Source of the DNA: Bacteroidota bacterium
GTDB taxonomy: Bacteria > Bacteroidota > Bacteroidia > Bacteroidales > B18-G4
DNA length: 11,573 nt
Assembly: GCA_030635045.1 (NCBI GenBank)
Contig: DAOVZP010000015.1
Span: 1 to 11,573 of the forward strand
Reading direction: 5' to 3'
Part shown: one piece after another, positions 6,662 through 11,573 of the stretch
Position numbering within the stretch: position 1 is the stretch's first letter
Layout: every line of letters begins with the position of its first letter
Program-made: the position numbers and the translations under genes
Notes under the pieces: model-generated
The model's input: only the letters and a program-made list of their open reading frames with translations
What the model was told of the DNA's origin: nothing
Database searches by the model: none

Positions 6662-8260
6662 TTATTTATGGTTCATCAGCATGGATTTGCCATCGATGGC
6701 ATCCCTGGGATAGTCAATGGAATAGTGCAATCCGCGGCTTTCTTTCCTTTTGGTTGCCATCTTAATGATCAGGTAGGCTACATTGATCATGTTCCTCAAC
6801 TCACAGATGTTAATCGTAAGTATAGACCTGTCGTAGAGCTCTTCGGTTTCCCGGTAAATGATCTCCAGCCTGTCAAGGGCCCTTTTAAGCCTGAGGTCGG
6901 AGCGGACAATACCAACATAACTGCTCATCAGTGCACGCAGTTCCTTAAGCGATTGCGTGATAAGGATCATCTCCTCATTAAGAACAGTGCCTGCTGCATC
7001 CCAGTCAGGGACTTCTTCGCATAAATCAATGCTTGATACCTTATCGATGGCATTAATGCTGGCACGATGAGAAAATACAGCAGATTCCAGTAGTGAGTTA
7101 GATGCCAGCCTGTTAGCGCCATGTAACCCGGTAGAAGCACATTCTCCTGAGGCATATAAGTTCTGGATAGAACTCCTGGCATATTCATCTACTTTGATAC
7201 CACCGCAGATATAATGCGCTGAGGGAACAACCGGGATCATATCCCGTGTGATATCGATATTAATGCTCAGGCATTTGGCATAGATGCGAGGGAAATTTTT
7301 GATCAGTTCATTCTGGTTAATATGCCTGGCATCAAGGCACACATAGTCATCCCCTGAAAGCTTCATCTCGTTGTCGATGGCCCGGGCTACAATGTCCCTC
7401 GGGGCCAGCGAGCCCTGCTTAGCATATTTTTTCATGAATTCCTGGCCCTTGATGGTCTTCAACACCGCTCCATATCCTCGCAGTGCTTCCGTGATCAGGA
7501 AAGAAGGCTTTTCGGTGGGGTGATAAAGTGCTGTTGGATGGAATTGAATAAATTCCATATTCTCCACTATCGCCTTCGCCCGGTATGCCATGGCAATGCC
7601 ATCACCGGTTGCAACAGATGGGTTGGTGGTATTGCTGTAAATGTTACCTGTACCTCCGGTTGCAAGCATGGTGGTCCTGGCCAGTATGGTCCATATCCCA
7701 GGCTTCTTGAGGTCCATGGAATAAACTCCGTAACAACGAATATCTTTATCTTTTCTGGTCTTTTCTATGCCAAGGTGGTGCTGGGTGATCAGGTCTATGG
7801 CAAAATGATTCTCGAGGACTTCAATATTCGGGTGATCCTCTATCTTGCTTAGGAGTGCCCGCTCGATCTCGAGGCCGGTGCTGTCTTTGTGGTGAAAAAC
7901 ACGGCGCTCTGAATGGCCACCTTCCCGGGCCAGGTCATAGTCGCCGGAATCATTTTTATCGAATTGTGCCCCCCAATCGATCAGCTCACGTATACGTGCT
8001 GTGGATTCTTTAATAGTTATCTCAACAATGTCTTTGTTATTCAGTCCGTCACCGGCGATGATAGTGTCAACAATGTGCTTTTCGTAAGTGTCGGGGGTGT
8101 ACATCACAGCAGCGATGCCGCCCTGGGCATATTTGGTTGCCGTTTCCTCGGCACGTGATTTGGTAAGTATGCAAACTTTCCCGTGATCGGCAACTTTCAG
8201 TGCATAGATAAGGCCGGCGATGCCGGAACCAATGATCAGAAAATCTGTTTCTTTTCGCAT
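6662..8260 (-). CDS. nadB: L-aspartate oxidase
   Basis: A flavoprotein that oxidises L-aspartate to iminoaspartate, the first step of de novo NAD synthesis; NadA then makes quinolinate. Length is 532 residues, normal for the family. The FAD-binding Rossmann motif GSGIAG is at 11-16, followed by YAQGGIAAV at 44-52 and EGGHSERRVFHH at 113-124. FHPTALYHP and SAHYICGGIKVD carry the conserved active-site histidines. HGANRLASNSLLE at 380-392 is the NadB version of the signature (succinate dehydrogenase and fumarate reductase have GGNS), which separates it from those relatives. The C-terminal helical domain is complete. NadB can pass electrons to oxygen or fumarate. The gene begins 9 nt after sucB stops and has no Shine-Dalgarno; nadA and nadC are not in view. 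Confidence 0.95.
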   Translation of the reverse strand: MRKETDFLIIGSGIAGLIYALKVADHGKVCILTKSRAEETATKYAQGGIAAVMYTPDTYEKHIVDTIIAGDGLNNKDIVEITIKESTARIRELIDWGAQFDKNDSGDYDLAREGGHSERRVFHHKDSTGLEIERALLSKIEDHPNIEVLENHFAIDLITQHHLGIEKTRKDKDIRCYGVYSMDLKKPGIWTILARTTMLATGGTGNIYSNTTNPSVATGDGIAMAYRAKAIVENMEFIQFHPTALYHPTEKPSFLITEALRGYGAVLKTIKGQEFMKKYAKQGSLAPRDIVARAIDNEMKLSGDDYVCLDARHINQNELIKNFPRIYAKCLSINIDITRDMIPVVPSAHYICGGIKVDEYARSSIQNLYASGECASTGLHGANRLASNSLLESAVFSHRASINAIDKVSSIDLCEEVPDWDAAGTVLNEEMILITQSLKELRALMSSYVGIVRSDLRLKRALDRLEIIYRETEELYDRSILTINICELRNMINVAYLIIKMATKRKESRGLHYSIDYPRDAIDGKSMLMNHK

Positions 8261-8269
8261 GACTGATCT

Positions 8270-9523
8270 TTATAGCTGCAAGAGTGTTTTAACAGGATCG
8301 CCACCACCAAGAAGCATCTTTGTGGGGTCTTCCAGCATTTCCTTTACTTTCACGAGGAAGCCAACCGATTCGCTGCCATCGATGATACGGTGGTCATACG
8401 ATACGGCAACATACATAACAGGATGAATCTCTACCTTTCCATTCACGGCTATTGGCCGTTCCACAATATTGTGCATCCCCAGAATGGCACTTTGTGGAGG
8501 GTTGATGATTGGGGTGGAAAGCATGGACCCGAATACCCCGCCATTGGTAATGGTAAAGGTACCACCCTTCATATCGTCGAGGCTGAGTTTCCCATCCCTG
8601 GCCTTAACAGCCAGTTCCTTGATCTTAAGCTCGATGCCGGCAAGGCTCATCTGCTCCGCATTACGCAATACAGGTACCATCAGTCCCTTGGGTGTGCTCA
8701 CGGCAATGCCGATATCAGCATAGTCGTGCATCACTATCTCATTCCCGTCAAGTTGGGCATTTGCTTTGGGAAAATGTTGTAAGCCTATGGTCACCGCTTT
8801 GGTGAAGAACGACATGAAACCCAGTCCAACCCCAAATTTTTCCTTGAAAATCTCCTTGTATTTCTTACGTATCTCTATGATGGGAGTCATATTCACCTCG
8901 TTGAAGGTGGTGAGCATGGCTGTTTCATTTTTCACGGAGACAAGCCTTTCCGATAGTTTTATCCTTAAGGTAGAAAGCTTTTGCCTTTCCTGGTCGCGTG
9001 TACCTCCCCATCCTGTGGCAGGCAGGGCAGGGGCGCTTGTTACCTGTTCTGGTTTCCCGGCGATGAAAAATTCCACATCCTTCTTACCGGCTCTGTATTT
9101 ACGCAGGAAATCGACAAAGTCCTGTTCGGTATTGCCACTTTCCTCTAGCATTTTCTTTGCGAGGGGCGACAACTGCATGATCCTTTCTTTCTCAGGTTTC
9201 GCTTCTTCCTTTTTATCCGCCTTTTCCACTGTCTCAGCAGGCTTTTCTTCTTTTACTACCTGTTCTTTTTTCTTTTTTGTTCCTGCTGCCTCGGTGTCGA
9301 TGGTGGCAATAACTGCTCCGACCTTGAGGTTATCGCCTTCTACAGCTTTCAGGCTTATCTTACCGCCATCCCCGGCACTGATGGTCAGGGTTGCTTTATC
9401 CGAATCGATCTCTGCAACTTCCTGGTCTTTCTCAACCTGCTCACCCTCGGCAACCAGCCAGCTGGCAAGCTGAACTTCTGTGATGGATTCTCCGGGGCTT
9501 GGTACTTTAATCTCAATGATCAT
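8270..9523 (-). CDS. sucB: Dihydrolipoamide succinyltransferase, E2 of 2-oxoglutarate dehydrogenase
   Basis: The core subunit of the 2-oxoglutarate dehydrogenase complex, transferring the succinyl group from E1 to CoA. Length is 417 residues (E. coli SucB about 405). An N-terminal lipoyl domain (about 1-78) carries the lipoylated lysine in EIDSDKATL (Lys43). A linker very rich in Lys, Glu and Ala (about 80-115) follows, then a peripheral-subunit-binding domain beginning [13 protein letters not shown] (about 117-155). The catalytic domain has the DHRIIDG motif, with His378 and Asp382, and ends [12 protein letters not shown] single lipoyl domain and pairing with a SucA-type E1 favour the succinyl- over the acetyltransferase. 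The gene starts 20 nt after sucA ends. The E3 subunit is not nearby and is presumably shared with other complexes. Confidence 0.95.
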   Translation of the reverse strand: MIIEIKVPSPGESITEVQLASWLVAEGEQVEKDQEVAEIDSDKATLTISAGDGGKISLKAVEGDNLKVGAVIATIDTEAAGTKKKKEQVVKEEKPAETVEKADKKEEAKPEKERIMQLSPLAKKMLEESGNTEQDFVDFLRKYRAGKKDVEFFIAGKPEQVTSAPALPATGWGGTRDQERQKLSTLRIKLSERLVSVKNETAMLTTFNEVNMTPIIEIRKKYKEIFKEKFGVGLGFMSFFTKAVTIGLQHFPKANAQLDGNEIVMHDYADIGIAVSTPKGLMVPVLRNAEQMSLAGIELKIKELAVKARDGKLSLDDMKGGTFTITNGGVFGSMLSTPIINPPQSAILGMHNIVERPIAVNGKVEIHPVMYVAVSYDHRIIDGSESVGFLVKVKEMLEDPTKMLLGGGDPVKTLLQL

Positions 9524-9543
9524 AGGACTAATGTTTCAATGCT

Positions 9544-11573
9544 TTATTGATGCCGTTTTTTTACCTGTTTTGTAGCTGAGAATGTACCGGCATTTACTTC
9601 CTCTTTTCCTAGTTTTTTTATTTCTACGTCGAATGACCGCCATCTGTTACCAATACAGATCATTCTGCAATCCTGGTCAACAGCGGGGCACTGGCAGATG
9701 CTAAAGGACTTTTCAATTATCTTTCGCTGGCGGATCACATGAAATTGGCTGGATCCTGTTGCTGTACTGCCGCTTGCCGGACGGGCAACCACCCTGAGAT
9801 CGAGGTCTGTAACATGCATCCTCAGGAATGGCCAGGCACCCATGTTTACGGGTTCTTCCTGTGCCCATACCCAGTCAGAAACATTTGAATATTTAGCTAT
9901 GACGTCACTGATCTGTTTCAGTGGCAATGGGAACAGCTGTTCGATCCGTACGATAGCCGTGTCCTTGATATTTTTATCCTGACGCTCCTTCAGGAGGTCA
10001 TAATAGAGCTTTCCGGAGCAGAAGATTGCCCTTTTTGCCAGTTTCGGATCGATATCATCATCGATAAGCTCCATGAATCGTCCTTTGGTGAGATCTGCAA
10101 GAGGTGACATGCAGGAAGGATGCCTTAACAGGCTTTTTGGTGTGAAGATGATCAGGGGTTTTCTGAATTTCCTTTTGAGCTGTCTTCTGAGCACATGGAA
10201 AAAATTGGCCGGGGTGCTTGCATTTACAATCTGCATATTTTCTTCGGCACATAAAGTCAGAAACCGCTCGATGCGGGCACTTGAATGCTCAGGGCCCTGC
10301 CCTTCATAGCCGTGTGGCAGATACACTACCAGGTCATTCATCACATTCCACTTATCTTCTGCACTGCTTATAAATTGATCGAATATGATCTGGCTGCCAT
10401 TGGCAAAATCACCAAATTGTGCTTCCCATATCGTTAATGAATAGGGTGAGCTGAGTGCATAGCCGTATTCAAATCCCAGCACACCATATTCTGACAGTGA
10501 GCTGTTGTATATCTCAATTTTTGCCTGGCCTTTGCTGATGTGGTTCAGAGGGAGATATTCTTTTTCCGAATCTTCGATCTTTAAAACCGCATGGCGATGT
10601 GAAAAGGTGCCACGGGCTACATCCTGGCCGCTGAGCCTTACAGGGATCCCTTCATCCAACAGGCTGCCATAGGCAAGCAATTCACCCATTGCCCAGTCGA
10701 GCATACCTGTTTTCTCGATCATTGCCAGCCTGCTTTCCTGCAAACGGATCAGCTTTCTGAACAACTTTTCATCAGGAGGCAGTGAACATAGCTGCCTGCC
10801 GATCCTGAGAAGATCACTTTTTTTAACACCGGTTTCCGGAGAGATATCGAAATCTTCTGCATCAGCTTTGCTGATGTCCTCCCATGTTTCTCCCAGGAAA
10901 GAATCGATGCTTGCCTTTCCCATCATTTTTGCTGATTCAAGGCTGTCTTCGAGGAGTGTATTAAATCCTTGTTCAATGGCAGTAGCTTCTTCCTGACTGA
11001 TCGTCCCTTCTTCGATCAGTTTGGTGCGATAGATCTGGAGCGGATCCGGGTGTTTTTCAATGATCTTGTAAAGAATAGGCTGTGTGAAGCGGGGTTCATC
11101 GCCTTCGTTGTGCCCGTATTTCCTGTAACACAACAGGTCGATAAATACATCCTTGTGGAACTTTTGCCGGTATTCCATAGCCAGTTGGATGGTATAGATC
11201 ACAGCCTCTACATCGTCGCCATTCACATGGAAGACAGGGCTGAGAGTAGTCTTGGCAACATCAGTGCAGTAGGTGCTCGAACGCGCATCCAGGTAATTGG
11301 TGGTAAACCCTATCTGGTTGTTGATAACAACGTGAATGGTGCCTCCGGTACGGTAACCGGTCAGTTCCGACATTTGCAGCAGTTCGTATACAACGCCCTG
11401 CCCGGCGATGGAAGCATCACCGTGAATGAGGATAGGGGCCAGCCGCTTGTAATCTCCTCTGTAATCCCTGTCGATCCTGGCTCTTGCTATACCCTGCACC
11501 ACCGGGTCGACGGCTTCCAGGTGTGAAGGGTTTGGCGATAGAGTGAGCTTGACTTTTTTATCCCCTGCTTTTC
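9544..11573 (-). CDS. sucA: 2-oxoglutarate dehydrogenase E1 component (5' end outside window)
   Basis: The thiamine-diphosphate-dependent decarboxylase of the 2-oxoglutarate dehydrogenase complex, which catalyses the committed step 2-oxoglutarate to succinyl-CoA in the TCA cycle. The frame is open to the right edge, so this is the C-terminal 675 residues of a protein usually about 930 long. The visible part begins in KLTLSPNPSHLEAVDPVV. It continues with the cofactor and active-site region GDASIAGQGVVYE, VINNQIGFTT, FHVNGDDVEAV and YRKYGHNEGDEP, then the second half with FEYGYAL, WEAQFGDFANGSQ and GYEGQGPEHSSARIERFL. After RPASGSTATGSSQFH, near where E. coli SucA ends, a tail of about 65 residues follows that includes a CxCx6CxxxC cysteine cluster. 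The start codon and the promoter of this four-gene operon lie beyond 11573. Confidence 0.96.
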   Translation of the reverse strand, partial: KAGDKKVKLTLSPNPSHLEAVDPVVQGIARARIDRDYRGDYKRLAPILIHGDASIAGQGVVYELLQMSELTGYRTGGTIHVVINNQIGFTTNYLDARSSTYCTDVAKTTLSPVFHVNGDDVEAVIYTIQLAMEYRQKFHKDVFIDLLCYRKYGHNEGDEPRFTQPILYKIIEKHPDPLQIYRTKLIEEGTISQEEATAIEQGFNTLLEDSLESAKMMGKASIDSFLGETWEDISKADAEDFDISPETGVKKSDLLRIGRQLCSLPPDEKLFRKLIRLQESRLAMIEKTGMLDWAMGELLAYGSLLDEGIPVRLSGQDVARGTFSHRHAVLKIEDSEKEYLPLNHISKGQAKIEIYNSSLSEYGVLGFEYGYALSSPYSLTIWEAQFGDFANGSQIIFDQFISSAEDKWNVMNDLVVYLPHGYEGQGPEHSSARIERFLTLCAEENMQIVNASTPANFFHVLRRQLKRKFRKPLIIFTPKSLLRHPSCMSPLADLTKGRFMELIDDDIDPKLAKRAIFCSGKLYYDLLKERQDKNIKDTAIVRIEQLFPLPLKQISDVIAKYSNVSDWVWAQEEPVNMGAWPFLRMHVTDLDLRVVARPASGSTATGSSQFHVIRQRKIIEKSFSICQCPAVDQDCRMICIGNRWRSFDVEIKKLGKEEVNAGTFSATKQVKKRHQ

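Noticed and set aside
8766..9473. Long plus-strand reading frame (235 codons) opposite sucB.
   Set aside because: It is the complement of a clear E2 gene; the Ser/Phe-rich translation reflects the Lys/Glu-rich linker read in reverse.
1..11573. Search for CRISPR repeats, insertion sequences, tRNA or rRNA genes, defence genes or a novel system.
   Set aside because: No spaced direct repeats, transposase motifs or RNA gene signatures were seen. Almost the whole window is covered by recognisable conserved genes.

Overview
The window is an ordinary stretch of a Bacteroidota chromosome, most likely class Bacteroidia. Three things point there: the gene order nadK-porG-uppS-bamA-ompH-ompH, a perfect Bacteroidota-type -7 promoter box (TAnnTTTG) ahead of the second ompH, and the near absence of Shine-Dalgarno sequences. 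I see no mobile element, CRISPR array, rRNA or tRNA. Both edges cut through genes: nadK at the left and sucA at the right.

Left arm, plus strand, 1-6093. It holds the 3' part of NAD kinase, a small outer-membrane protein of the DUF6089/PorG type, undecaprenyl diphosphate synthase, the outer-membrane assembly factor BamA, and two Skp/OmpH-like periplasmic chaperones. porG, uppS and bamA are only 2 and 6 nt apart and almost certainly cotranscribed. The two chaperone genes have wider upstream gaps (68 and 125 nt). The first carries the one strong Shine-Dalgarno in the window and the second its own promoter. Together these genes serve envelope building: UppS makes the lipid carrier for peptidoglycan and surface polysaccharides, the Skp-like proteins hold unfolded outer-membrane proteins, and BamA inserts them. 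PorG would link the cluster to type IX secretion if the assignment holds. A hairpin with a T-run at 6067-6093 ends the arm.

Right arm, minus strand, read from 11573 down to 6132. The order is sucA (2-oxoglutarate dehydrogenase E1, 5' end outside the window), sucB (E2 succinyltransferase), nadB (L-aspartate oxidase) and a gamma-class carbonic anhydrase-like hexapeptide protein. Gaps are 20, 9 and 17 nt, so this looks like one operon. It joins a TCA-cycle complex to the first step of de novo NAD synthesis. The E3 subunit and nadA/nadC are not in the window.

The two arms converge, with 88 nt between the stop codons. All complete genes look intact. I find no undescribed system. The points that deserve a second look are small: the type IX secretion link, the operon composition, a Cys-rich C-terminal tail on SucA, an unusual BamA C-terminus, and the separate expression signals of the two chaperones. 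No gene-free stretch exceeds 125 nt.
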